A stretch of 64,000 nucleotides of DNA. It comes from Sphaerotilus montanus (GTDB taxonomy: Bacteria > Pseudomonadota > Gammaproteobacteria > Burkholderiales > Burkholderiaceae_C). A program made the translations under genes and the position numbers. The notes under the pieces are model-generated. The model was given only the letters and a program-made list of their open reading frames with translations. It ran no database searches and had not been told where the DNA came from. Position 1 is the stretch's first letter. Each line of letters starts with the position of its first letter. Shown here one piece after another: positions 54,403 to 62,247 of the stretch. The stretch lies in contig NZ_JACCFH010000001.1 in assembly GCF_013410775.1 (NCBI RefSeq), positions 1,736,001 through 1,800,000 of the forward strand, given 5' to 3'.

Positions 54403-54675
54403 TCAGATGTCCTGTGCCGGGGGCAGCAGGCAGACCAGTTCGCCGTTGCGGTAGAGCGCTCCGTAGCGCTGCCCGTCCAGTTCGACCGAACCCAGCGCCA
54501 CTTCGGCGCCTTCGCTGGCACAGGCTTCGAGTGCGGCCTGTTCGCGGTCGAGGCGCCGGCGCACCCGGCGCTGGCGCAGCGTCTGCAGCCAGGTGCCTGC
54601 CGTGGTGTCCCCGGGCGGGCGGTTCATCAGCGTCGACAGCGACGTCAGGGACAGGTGCGCGAAGAGGTGGGACAT
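54403..54675 (-). CDS. Small hypothetical protein (90 aa)
   Basis: A 90-residue protein with a basic central helix (LRQRRVRRRLDREQAALEA) and a C-terminal beta-rich part ending VCLLPPAQDI. I do not recognise the family. Codon use matches real genes of the window. It lies 80 bp ahead of the HDOD gene on the same strand. Confidence 0.5.
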   Translation of the reverse strand: MSHLFAHLSLTSLSTLMNRPPGDTTAGTWLQTLRQRRVRRRLDREQAALEACASEGAEVALGSVELDGQRYGALYRNGELVCLLPPAQDI

Positions 54676-54879
54676 GGACGGCTTTCATCGGGAGATCAGG
54701 GATCACGGGGTTTCATGCAGTACATCGACCACCGGGACGGATTCTTCATCAGGGTCATTCCGTACATTCCATGGAGCACAGGAGGGAAAGACCATGCCGC
54801 AGCGCGCCTGGATCGTGGGAGGCAGCACGGGCCAGGCGTGACACGGGCGGGTGTCGGTCTGCAGGGAATGTTGCTCAGA

Positions 54880-54899
54880 TGATAAACGAATGTTTATCA
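54880..54899. promoter_or_regulatory. 20-bp palindrome, candidate operator
   Basis: TGATAAACGAATGTTTATCA has perfect 8-bp arms around GAAT, in an AT-rich pocket 205 bp upstream of the 90-aa gene. The form resembles TetR/GntR-family sites. No regulator of such a type lies within the window's immediate surroundings. Confidence 0.45.
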
Positions 54900-54954
54900 A
54901 TCCGTGAAGAGCCTGTCGGCCGGGCCGCCGATCGACAGGCGGTCAGCGCGGGGC

Positions 54955-55515
54955 TCAGCGCTTCTTTTTCAGGGGCGCGATGCTCTGGCGGGTCTGTGCC
55001 CAGAGGGCGGCATCGGCCGCGGCCACCGTGGGCAGCGGTGCGGGCGGTGGTGGTGGGGCCGGCACCGGGACCAGCACCTCGCCCAGCAGATCGAGCAGCC
55101 GCTGGCGGGCGCGCTGCGGGTTGCGGCGGTAGTAGGTCAGCACCAGTTCGACGATGAAGCGTTCGTCCTCGTCGCGTGGCGTGCCGGTGTCGGGCGGGCG
55201 CACAGCGGAGCGGGTCGAGGTGGGCGCCACAACCGCTGGTGCGGGGGCGCCGTGCGCGTGGTCGAGCCAGCCGGCGGGCTTGCCGCAGCGCTGCTCGAAC
55301 TGGCGTGCCAGCCGCTCGCCGATCTGGCGGGTGCGGCCCTTGATCTGGCTCCAGTAGCTGGGCTGGATCTCGATGCGCTCGGCGAATCGCCGCTCCAGTC
55401 CGCGCAGCGCCGCTGCATCGGGTGCCGTGCTGGCGGCCGTGCGCACGAATTCATCGAAAAGGGCCAGCGCATTGAGGTAACGCTGTGTGGCGGTGTCGTG
55501 GCCGGGGGAAATCAT
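54955..55515 (-). CDS. HTH DNA-binding protein, repressor-like
   Basis: A 186-residue protein. Residues 38-80 resemble a phage-repressor-type helix-turn-helix family: RIEIQPSYWSQIKGRTRQIG, then ERLARQFEQRCGKPAGWLDH. A proline/alanine linker and C-terminal helices follow (FIVELVLTYYRRNPQRARQR). ATG 55515; it is divergent from a DUF2189 gene. Target unknown. Confidence 0.6.
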   Translation of the reverse strand: MISPGHDTATQRYLNALALFDEFVRTAASTAPDAAALRGLERRFAERIEIQPSYWSQIKGRTRQIGERLARQFEQRCGKPAGWLDHAHGAPAPAVVAPTSTRSAVRPPDTGTPRDEDERFIVELVLTYYRRNPQRARQRLLDLLGEVLVPVPAPPPPPAPLPTVAAADAALWAQTRQSIAPLKKKR

Positions 55516-55591
55516 GCCGGGATGATATGTCGCTGCGCCTCGGGGGTGGCACGGGTATCGCTGCAGCATTTCTGGCTCTAGCATCGGGGGC

Positions 55592-56350
55592 ATGAATGCG
55601 CCTGCTGTTGTCCCCTCTGCCGTCCGGTTGCTGCGTCCGCTGCAGCCCATGACCTGGCTGGAACGTTCCTGGCATGACATCCGTCAGGTTCCGGGTGTGA
55701 GCTTCGGCCATGGGGCCCTGCTGGCAGGGTTGGGGCTGCTGCTGATGCTGTTTGCCAGGGACCGGTTCTGGGTGCTGGCCGGGTCGTTGTCGGGGTTCCT
55801 GCTGGTGGCGCCCATCCTGGCGACCGGGCTCTACGCCGTGAGCCGTGCGCTGGAGCGGGGCGAGGTGGCCGGCTGGCCGACCGTGGTGGCCGTGTGGCGG
55901 TCGATGGACCGGCGGCTGGTGGTGTTCGGCCTGCTGCTGGCCGCCGCCGGGACCTGCTGGGTGATGACCTCGGCGGCGCTGATCACGCTGCTGGCACCGC
56001 ACCGGATCGACACGCCGGTCGATTTCCTGCGCCATGTGGTGGCCAACCGCGATTCATGGCTGTTCGAGTTGTGGCTGGCACTGGGGGGGCTGCTGGCTGC
56101 GCCGGTGTTCGCTTCCAGCGTGGTGGCGATTCCGATGATGCTCGACCGACCGGTCGGGGTGTGGGCGGCGGTGCTGGCGAGCTGGCGCACGGTGCTGGAG
56201 AACCCGGTGCCGATGGCCGTCTGGGCCATGCTGGTGATGGGCTTCACGGTGCTCGGCCTGGGGGCGATGCTGGTCGGGCTGGTGTTCGTCGTGCCGATGC
56301 TGGGCCACGCGAGCTGGTACGCCTACCGGGATCTGTACGCCGCGCCATGA
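55592..56350 (+). CDS. DUF2189 family membrane protein
   Basis: A 252-residue inner-membrane protein with six membrane helices. Typical DUF2189 features: PLQPMTWLERSWHDIRQVPG at the N-terminus, LVAPILATGLYAVSRALERG and the final LVFVVPMLGHASWYAYRDLY. Function not known. ATG 55592. Confidence 0.88.
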   Translation: MNAPAVVPSAVRLLRPLQPMTWLERSWHDIRQVPGVSFGHGALLAGLGLLLMLFARDRFWVLAGSLSGFLLVAPILATGLYAVSRALERGEVAGWPTVVAVWRSMDRRLVVFGLLLAAAGTCWVMTSAALITLLAPHRIDTPVDFLRHVVANRDSWLFELWLALGGLLAAPVFASSVVAIPMMLDRPVGVWAAVLASWRTVLENPVPMAVWAMLVMGFTVLGLGAMLVGLVFVVPMLGHASWYAYRDLYAAP

Positions 56351-56495
56351 CCGACCGCAGTGCATGCCCGCTGGCGGGCTTGCGCTGGATCAAGTCATTT
56401 GCGGTGGTGTTGTCGGTGTGGCTGCGGGCTCTGCGCGTAAGATCGCGGCGCCCTGCCTCCACCCACCTCCTGCACCGCCTCCAGCGTCCCTGTCC

Positions 56496-56705
56496 ATGTT
56501 CGGCTACAACGAGGAACAGCTTGCCCAGTTCGGCCTGACGGTCGGTGTCGGTGCGTTCATCCTCTACATGCTGTTTGTCATCGCGCAACTGGCGCGCGAG
56601 GCGAAAGCCGGCCGCTTCGGCACCTTCGTGCTGTTCATCGTGCTGGCCTTCGGCATGGTGGGCTTCGTGGCCAAGAGCGTGATCGCCTGGCTGCTGGACA
56701 TGTGA
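56496..56705 (+). CDS. DUF2788 family small membrane protein
   Basis: A 69-residue protein with two membrane helices (FGLTVGVGAFILYMLFVIAQ and GTFVLFIVLAFGMVGFVAK). It matches the short DUF2788 family of betaproteobacteria. Its last four codons (LLDM) are the left border of the 1008-bp duplicated unit. ATG 56496. Confidence 0.85.
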   Translation: MFGYNEEQLAQFGLTVGVGAFILYMLFVIAQLAREAKAGRFGTFVLFIVLAFGMVGFVAKSVIAWLLDM

Positions 56706-56732
56706 GCCACGCCCGGAGCCTGGCGCGTCGCT

Positions 56733-57017
56733 TCAGAGCACCATCTTCACCATCGGATGTGTCGTCAGCGTGCGGTACAGCTCGTCGAGCTGCGGCCGGC
56801 TGGTGGCACGGATGGTGATGGTCAGGCCGAGGTAGTTGCCGCCCTTGCTCGGGCGCTGCTCGATGGTCAGGGCGTCGAAGCCCGGGTCGAACTGGAGCGC
56901 CACGTGCGCGATGGCCGCCGCAAAGCCCTCCACGTTCGCGCCCATGACCTTGATCGGGAAGTCGCAGGGATACTCGATCAGCGACTGCTCGGGTGGAATG
57001 TCGTGCGGGCTGCTCAT
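56733..57017 (-). CDS. DUF493 (YbeD-like) protein, copy 1
   Basis: A 94-residue ACT-like small protein of the YbeD/DUF493 family: LIEYPCDFPIKVMGANVEGF, then GGNYLGLTITIRATSRPQLD. Role unknown, sometimes linked to lipoate metabolism. It lies 13 bp downstream of the dacA fragment, in the duplicated unit; identical to copy 2 at 57741-58025. Confidence 0.9.
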   Translation of the reverse strand: MSSPHDIPPEQSLIEYPCDFPIKVMGANVEGFAAAIAHVALQFDPGFDALTIEQRPSKGGNYLGLTITIRATSRPQLDELYRTLTTHPMVKMVL

Positions 57018-57030
57018 GTCCGGCTCCTGC

Positions 57031-57699
57031 TCAGCGCATCCACAGACGCAGCGTGTCCCAGGCGCGGCCGAACATGCCTGCCTGCTCCACCGCTTCCAGC
57101 ACGGTCACCGGAATCTCGCTCACCACCCGTGTGCCCGACAGCACCTTGAGCGTGCCGACCTGCTGGCCCTTGGTCAGCGGCGCGATCAGCGGATCGGTGC
57201 GCACGAGCTGGGTCTTGAGCTGCCCGCCCTCGCCACGCGGTACCGAGACGACCACTGGCGCCTGCGTGCCGAGCTTGGCGGTGGCGGAGGCGCCCTTCCA
57301 GAGTTCGGCCTGCGTGATGACCTGGCGGGCGTCGTAGACCTTGACCGAATCCCAGGCGCTGTAACCCCAGTTGAGCAGCTTCTGGCTCTCGACGGCGCGG
57401 GCTTCCTTGGAGGTCGCGCCCACGACCACGGTGATCAGCCTGCGCGGCCCGTTGGGGAAATCGCGCTTGGCGGTGGCGATCAGGCAGTAGCCGGCGGCGT
57501 CCGTGTAGCCGGTCTTCAGGCCATCGACGCTCGGGTCGCGCCACAGCAGCAGGTTGCGGTTCTGCTGCGTGATCTTGTTGAAGGTGAATTCCTTGAGGGC
57601 GTAGTAGCGCACGTCGCCAGGGAAGTCGACCAGCAGCCGCGTGGCGATGGTGCCGAGTTCGCGCACCGTGCTGACGTGGCCGGGCGCGGGCAGGCCTTC
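57031..57699 (-). pseudogene. 3' fragment of dacA left by duplication
   Basis: Repeats residues 161-382 of the complete carboxypeptidase at 58039-59187 without its N-terminus: SxxK and SGN active-site motifs are missing, the KTG (VDGLKTGYTD) is retained. At the joint the frame runs into the tail of the DUF2788 unit. A GTG/ATG inside the frame could allow translation of the remnant, but it would not be an active peptidase. Confidence 0.85.
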
Positions 57700-57740
57700 T
57701 GCTGGACATGTGAGCCACGCCCGGAGCCTGGCGCGTCGCT

Positions 57741-58025
57741 TCAGAGCACCATCTTCACCATCGGATGTGTCGTCAGCGTGCGGTACAGCTCGTCGAGCTG
57801 CGGCCGGCTGGTGGCACGGATGGTGATGGTCAGGCCGAGGTAGTTGCCGCCCTTGCTCGGGCGCTGCTCGATGGTCAGGGCGTCGAAGCCCGGGTCGAAC
57901 TGGAGCGCCACGTGCGCGATGGCCGCCGCAAAGCCCTCCACGTTCGCGCCCATGACCTTGATCGGGAAGTCGCAGGGATACTCGATCAGCGACTGCTCGG
58001 GTGGAATGTCGTGCGGGCTGCTCAT
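57741..58025 (-). CDS. DUF493 (YbeD-like) protein, copy 2
   Basis: A 94-residue protein identical to copy 1. This copy is in the native position, 13 bp after the full-length dacA. ATG 58025. The dacA-DUF493 order is common in betaproteobacteria, often followed by lipB/lipA; those genes are not seen here. Confidence 0.92.
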   Translation of the reverse strand: MSSPHDIPPEQSLIEYPCDFPIKVMGANVEGFAAAIAHVALQFDPGFDALTIEQRPSKGGNYLGLTITIRATSRPQLDELYRTLTTHPMVKMVL

Positions 58026-58038
58026 GTCCGGCTCCTGC

Positions 58039-59187
58039 TCAGCGCATCCACAGACGCAGCGTGTCCCAGGCGCGGCCGAACATGCCTGCCTGCTCCACCG
58101 CTTCCAGCACGGTCACCGGAATCTCGCTCACCACCCGTGTGCCCGACAGCACCTTGAGCGTGCCGACCTGCTGGCCCTTGGTCAGCGGCGCGATCAGCGG
58201 ATCGGTGCGCACGAGCTGGGTCTTGAGCTGCCCGCCCTCGCCACGCGGTACCGAGACGACCACTGGCGCCTGCGTGCCGAGCTTGGCGGTGGCGGAGGCG
58301 CCCTTCCAGAGTTCGGCCTGCGTGATGACCTGGCGGGCGTCGTAGACCTTGACCGAATCCCAGGCGCTGTAACCCCAGTTGAGCAGCTTCTGGCTCTCGA
58401 CGGCGCGGGCTTCCTTGGAGGTCGCGCCCACGACCACGGTGATCAGCCTGCGCGGCCCGTTGGGGAAATCGCGCTTGGCGGTGGCGATCAGGCAGTAGCC
58501 GGCGGCGTCCGTGTAGCCGGTCTTCAGGCCATCGACGCTCGGGTCGCGCCACAGCAGCAGGTTGCGGTTCTGCTGCGTGATCTTGTTGAAGGTGAATTCC
58601 TTGAGGGCGTAGTAGCGCACGTCGCCAGGGAAGTCGACCAGCAGCCGCGTGGCGATGGTGCCGAGTTCGCGCACCGTGCTGACGTGGCCGGGCGCGGGCA
58701 GGCCTTCCGGGTTCTTGAACTGCGAGACCTTCAGCCCGAAGGCCTGCGCCTGGCGGTTCATCATCGCGACGAAGTTTTCCACCGAGCCGCCGATGGCTTC
58801 GGCCAGCAGCACGGTGGCGTCGTTGCCGCTCTGCACGATCATGCCCTTGATGAGGTCTTCCACCTTCACCTTGTTGCCGACCTGGATGTACATGCGCGAC
58901 GCGTCGGTCATGCCGGTGCGCCAGGCGCGCTCGGAGACGGTCAGCTCCTGGTCGAGCGTGAGCTTCTTGTCGCGCAGGGCCTGGAAGACCAGGTAGGCGG
59001 TCATCAGCTTGGTGAGCGACGCGGGCTCGACGGTGGCGTCGGGGTTGCGGCCGGCCAGGGCCTGGTCGGCGCTCAGATCGAGCAGCACGTAGGCCTTGGC
59101 GGCAATTTCGGGGGGCTGCGGCGGGGTCTGTGCCAGGGTATGCGGCAGAACCAGGGCCATCGCCAGGGTGGCAAGGAGTCGTTTCAT
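58039..59187 (-). CDS. dacA: D-alanyl-D-alanine carboxypeptidase (PBP5/6 type)
   Basis: A 382-residue penicillin-binding protein that trims the terminal D-Ala of the peptidoglycan pentapeptide. Signal peptide residues 1-19. Active-site motifs: SLTK (57-60), SGN (120-122) and KTG (222-224). The C-terminal PBP5-like beta-sandwich is present, ending in an amphipathic tail (AWDTLRLWMR) that anchors to the membrane. ATG 59187. Part of it (residues 161-382) is duplicated downstream. Confidence 0.95.
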   Translation of the reverse strand: MKRLLATLAMALVLPHTLAQTPPQPPEIAAKAYVLLDLSADQALAGRNPDATVEPASLTKLMTAYLVFQALRDKKLTLDQELTVSERAWRTGMTDASRMYIQVGNKVKVEDLIKGMIVQSGNDATVLLAEAIGGSVENFVAMMNRQAQAFGLKVSQFKNPEGLPAPGHVSTVRELGTIATRLLVDFPGDVRYYALKEFTFNKITQQNRNLLLWRDPSVDGLKTGYTDAAGYCLIATAKRDFPNGPRRLITVVVGATSKEARAVESQKLLNWGYSAWDSVKVYDARQVITQAELWKGASATAKLGTQAPVVVSVPRGEGGQLKTQLVRTDPLIAPLTKGQQVGTLKVLSGTRVVSEIPVTVLEAVEQAGMFGRAWDTLRLWMR

Positions 59188-59213
59188 CGGTGGAGTCGGT
59201 TCAGGTGCAGGGG

Positions 59214-59831
59214 TCAGTGCCAGCTGCGCACGATGAGCTGGCGCAGGCGGGGCAGTTGACCGTGGAAGAAATGGCCGACACCGGGCATCACGGTGACGGG
59301 CAGGTGTTGCGGGCGGGCCCAGTCGAGCGTGGCGGTCAGGGGCACGACGTCGTCGGTCTCGCCGTGGATGACCACGGTGTCCTCGGGCACATCGGCCGGC
59401 CGGGCGCGCTGCGTGGAGGGGCCGACCAGCAGCAGGCGCTCGGCCCGCTCGGCGCCTTCCAGCCGGGCGGCCGCCAGCGTGGTCACGTAGGCGCCGAAGG
59501 AGAAGCCGCCGAGCACCAGCGGCAGGCCGGTGGTGCGCTGGGCGGCGACCACCGCGAGCAGGTCGTCGCTCTCGCCACGGCCCTCGTCGTGCACGCCCTC
59601 GGTGCTGCCGACACCGCGGAAGTTGAAGCGCACCGTGCGGTAGCCCATCTGCAGGAAGGCGCGCGCCATGGTCTGCACGACCTTGTTGTCCATCGTGCCG
59701 CCGAACAGCGGGTGCGGGTGGGCCAGCACGGCCACGCCGCGTGGCGCATCGACGCCCGGCGGCTGGTCGACGGCCACCTCGATGGCACCGGCCGGTCCGG
59801 CCACGTGCAGGCGTTCGGTCTGGGCGTTCAT
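59214..59831 (-). CDS. Alpha/beta hydrolase
   Basis: A 205-residue alpha/beta hydrolase of the YpfH/dienelactone-like group: GVAVLAHPHPLFGGTMDNKV, YRTVRFNFRGVGSTEG, nucleophile LGGFSFGAYVTTLAA (Ser in GFSFG), IHGETDDVVPL with the acid and VMPGVGHFFHG with the His. Substrate unknown. Upstream on the strand lies a ferredoxin gene, 15 bp away, and dacA follows 26 bp downstream. Confidence 0.88.
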   Translation of the reverse strand: MNAQTERLHVAGPAGAIEVAVDQPPGVDAPRGVAVLAHPHPLFGGTMDNKVVQTMARAFLQMGYRTVRFNFRGVGSTEGVHDEGRGESDDLLAVVAAQRTTGLPLVLGGFSFGAYVTTLAAARLEGAERAERLLLVGPSTQRARPADVPEDTVVIHGETDDVVPLTATLDWARPQHLPVTVMPGVGHFFHGQLPRLRQLIVRSWH

Positions 59832-59846
59832 CGGCGAACCGTCCTG

Positions 59847-60176
59847 TCAGCGACCGACGTCGGCCGGCAGCACCAGGCGTTCGACGACCTGGCCGTTCTT
59901 CAGGTGCGACTCGACGATCTCGTCGATGTCGCTGTCATCGACGAAGGTGTACCAGGTCGCTTCGGGATAGACCACGGCGACGGGGCCGCCCGCGCAGCGG
60001 TCGAGGCAGCCCGCCTTGTTGACCCGGACCTGCCCGGGACCGGCCAGTCCGGCCGCCTTGACCTGCTGCTTGCAGCGGTCGAAGCCGGCCTGTGCCTGGT
60101 GGTCACCGCAACTGGACTGGCCGTTGTCGCGCTGGTTCAGGCAGAAGAAGATGTGGCGCTGGTAGTAACTGCTCAT
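59847..60176 (-). CDS. (2Fe-2S) thioredoxin-like ferredoxin
   Basis: A 109-residue ferredoxin of the thioredoxin-like type. The cluster ligands are in RHIFFCLNQR, the SSCG of the next segment, and VNKAGCLDRCAGGPVAVVYP. Probable electron carrier with an unknown partner. ATG 60176 (MSSYYQRHIFF) or 60185 (MSSMSS) may start it. Confidence 0.85.
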   Translation of the reverse strand: MSSYYQRHIFFCLNQRDNGQSSCGDHQAQAGFDRCKQQVKAAGLAGPGQVRVNKAGCLDRCAGGPVAVVYPEATWYTFVDDSDIDEIVESHLKNGQVVERLVLPADVGR

Positions 60177-60201
60177 GCTGCTCATGCCGGGATTGTAGGA
60201 G

Positions 60202-61350
60202 TCAGGCTGTCGGGGGCGTCGCTTGCGGGACATCCGGGGGGCGCGGCCGGGGGGGTGTGATGACCTGGATCATCAGGAATATCAAAGCCGCCAGCGGCCA
60301 CACCCAGCCGATCCACTGTGCCAGACCATGGAAGCGGATGAAGCGCCCCTGCTCCCAGCCTTTCAGGCTCAGGGCGAAATACGGGTCTGCGCTGGTCTGG
60401 TTGACCAGCGCGATCAGGATGGTCAGCAGGACCAGCCCGATGGCCGCGACCACCCGGCGGTGCATGAACGCCAGCGCTCCCCCCAGGATCATGCCCATCA
60501 GCACGCCTGGAATCACCGGCGGCGCCAGCCAGGACATGGCGTGGTCCGGGCCGAAATTCAGGGCGGTGGACAGGGCCGTGGCGCTGATGCCCAGCACGCA
60601 GGCGCCGGCCAGGGTGACCAGGCGGTGGCGGGCGCGGCGCAGCATCACGAAGCTCACCAGACAGGGCGCCAGCAGGCCCAGGGCGGTGACCAGGGCCTCG
60701 ATGCCCGGCGCGAGCGTGCTGCCGGGCACCGGCAGCGGCACCCAGCCGGCGAAGGGCGTGTCGGCCAGCCAGCCGTCCAGCAGCGTGGCCAGCCGCACGA
60801 GGCCCTGGCCCGGGCTCAGCGGCACCGGCGCCGGAAACAGCAGCCCGATCGGCCACGACAGCAGCAGCATCAGGCCCAGCGTGCCATGGGGCACGAAGAG
60901 TCCGTCGCGCAGGCGTTGCCAGTGCGTCAGCAGGCCCAGGCGCTGCAGCACCAGCGCGAGCAGCGCCCCGGTCAGTGCGCCCGCACTGTTGAGGGCCCAG
61001 TCCATCCGCGAGGGCACACGCAGCGGCAGGAAGTACTGCGTCCACTCCATGGCCAGCGACAGCCCCGCGCCGACCAGCGTGGCCTGCAGGCCGGCTCGCC
61101 AGGGCGGCACACCACCCCCCCGCAGCCAGGCCAGCCCCAGCAGCAGGCCGAGCGGCTGGTAGGCCAGGTAGTTGGACCAGAAATCGAAGCGCGTGTAGCG
61201 CGACATCGGCAGCCACAGCAGACCGCGCCAGTCCTGTCCGGGCGGCTGCACTGGCCATTGCCAGGGCCAGAAGGGATGCAGGCTGGCGTAGACGATCAGT
61301 CCCGCCCACATCCAGGCCAGCGGCCAGGAAGAGGATCGGTAGGCAGGCAT
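60202..61350 (-). CDS. VanZ family membrane protein
   Basis: A 382-residue membrane protein with about ten hydrophobic segments. The N-terminal VanZ-like domain carries DFWSNYLAYQPLGLLLGL and LSLAMEWTQYFLP with RVPSRMDWALNSAGALTGAL (acidic residue and DxxxN-type motif). Function unknown; VanZ itself confers low-level teicoplanin resistance. It is 15 bp downstream of hemJ. Confidence 0.85.
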   Translation of the reverse strand: MPAYRSSSWPLAWMWAGLIVYASLHPFWPWQWPVQPPGQDWRGLLWLPMSRYTRFDFWSNYLAYQPLGLLLGLAWLRGGGVPPWRAGLQATLVGAGLSLAMEWTQYFLPLRVPSRMDWALNSAGALTGALLALVLQRLGLLTHWQRLRDGLFVPHGTLGLMLLLSWPIGLLFPAPVPLSPGQGLVRLATLLDGWLADTPFAGWVPLPVPGSTLAPGIEALVTALGLLAPCLVSFVMLRRARHRLVTLAGACVLGISATALSTALNFGPDHAMSWLAPPVIPGVLMGMILGGALAFMHRRVVAAIGLVLLTILIALVNQTSADPYFALSLKGWEQGRFIRFHGLAQWIGWVWPLAALIFLMIQVITPPRPRPPDVPQATPPTA

Positions 61351-61365
61351 CGGCAGACCGATGCG

Positions 61366-61806
61366 TCAGAACGGCTTGAACACCACCAGGGTGACGATGG
61401 CCGCGAACAGCAGCACCGACACCTCGTTGTAGACGCGGAACCAGACATGGCTGCGCCGGTTGGCGGCGTGCTCGAACTGGCGCAGCAGGCGCGCGTTGAC
61501 GTGGTGGAAGCCGATCACGGCCACGACCAGCGCCAGCTTGGCGTGCAGCCAGCCGTTGCCGGGTCCGCGCCACACGCTGTAGCCCAGCCACAGCCACAGG
61601 CCGCTGGCGAGCGCGACCACCATCAGCAGCGTGGCGAAACGCTGCAGCTTGCGCGCCATCAGCAGCAGGCGCTCGCGCTCGGCGTGGCTGTCGGGCGCGA
61701 CCATCGCCAGGTTGACCAGAATGCGGGGCAGGTAGAACAGCCCGGCAAACCAGCTGGCGATGAAGATGATGTGCAGGGTCTTGACCCCGAGATAGAGCGT
61801 GTCCAT
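61366..61806 (-). CDS. hemJ: Protoporphyrinogen IX oxidase HemJ (CopD/UPF0093 family)
   Basis: A 146-residue protein with four membrane helices. Conserved HemJ residues are visible: TLHIIFIASWFAGLFYLPRI with His and Arg, and NGWLHAKLALVVAVIGFHHV with Lys. HemJ converts protoporphyrinogen IX to protoporphyrin IX in haem synthesis in bacteria without HemY or HemG. ATG 61806. Confidence 0.88.
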   Translation of the reverse strand: MDTLYLGVKTLHIIFIASWFAGLFYLPRILVNLAMVAPDSHAERERLLLMARKLQRFATLLMVVALASGLWLWLGYSVWRGPGNGWLHAKLALVVAVIGFHHVNARLLRQFEHAANRRSHVWFRVYNEVSVLLFAAIVTLVVFKPF

Positions 61807-61864
61807 GGCGGCATGATAAGGACCGCCCGACCCGGGCGTGGCCGGCACATCGGTCGTGGGGGGA

Positions 61865-62140
61865 TCAGCCCGCGGCGGCGTCCTTCACGCACTTCTTGAC
61901 GAAGCTGTTCTTGGCGGCACCCGCCAGCTTCTTCTCGGCGGCCTTGGCGTCGCAGGCGGCTTGCGCGTCGCCACCGCCACCGCCACCGGCTTCGCGCTCG
62001 CATTTCTTCATGAAGCTGTTCTTGGCGGCACCTGCCAGCTTCTTTTCCCCGGCCTTGGCTTCGCAGGCGGCATTGGCGGCGTAGGCGGTGGAGGACAGGC
62101 TGGCCAGCGCCAGGGCAATCACGGTGATGAGCTTGTTCAT
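61865..62140 (-). CDS. PsiF repeat family protein
   Basis: A 91-residue exported protein with a signal peptide (residues 1-21, ASLSSTAYA) and two copies of the PsiF repeat around KKLAGAAKNSFMKKC and KKLAGAAKNSFVKKC separated by a glycine-rich linker. PsiF in E. coli is phosphate-starvation inducible; its role is unknown. ATG 62140. Confidence 0.9.
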   Translation of the reverse strand: MNKLITVIALALASLSSTAYAANAACEAKAGEKKLAGAAKNSFMKKCEREAGGGGGGDAQAACDAKAAEKKLAGAAKNSFVKKCVKDAAAG

Positions 62141-62247
62141 GGGGCAGTTCCGTCCAGAGCAAAGTGGAGTTGAGCGAAGGGCCATTGTCCAACGCCATGG
62201 CCGGTCACGGCGTTGACGTTGACCCTGAAGCCGGGCTCGGAACTGGT

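Larger units (their letters stand above)
56691..58707. repeat. Exact 1008-bp tandem duplication
   Basis: The segment 56691-57699 is repeated at 57699-58707 with a period of 1008 bp, sharing the base at the joint. Each unit carries the tail of the DUF2788 gene, a complete DUF493 gene and the C-terminal part of dacA. All stretches I compared, and both translated DUF493 proteins, are identical. The joint has a 1-bp overlap only, so the event was not driven by long homology. Recent duplication or an assembly artefact. Confidence 0.9.
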
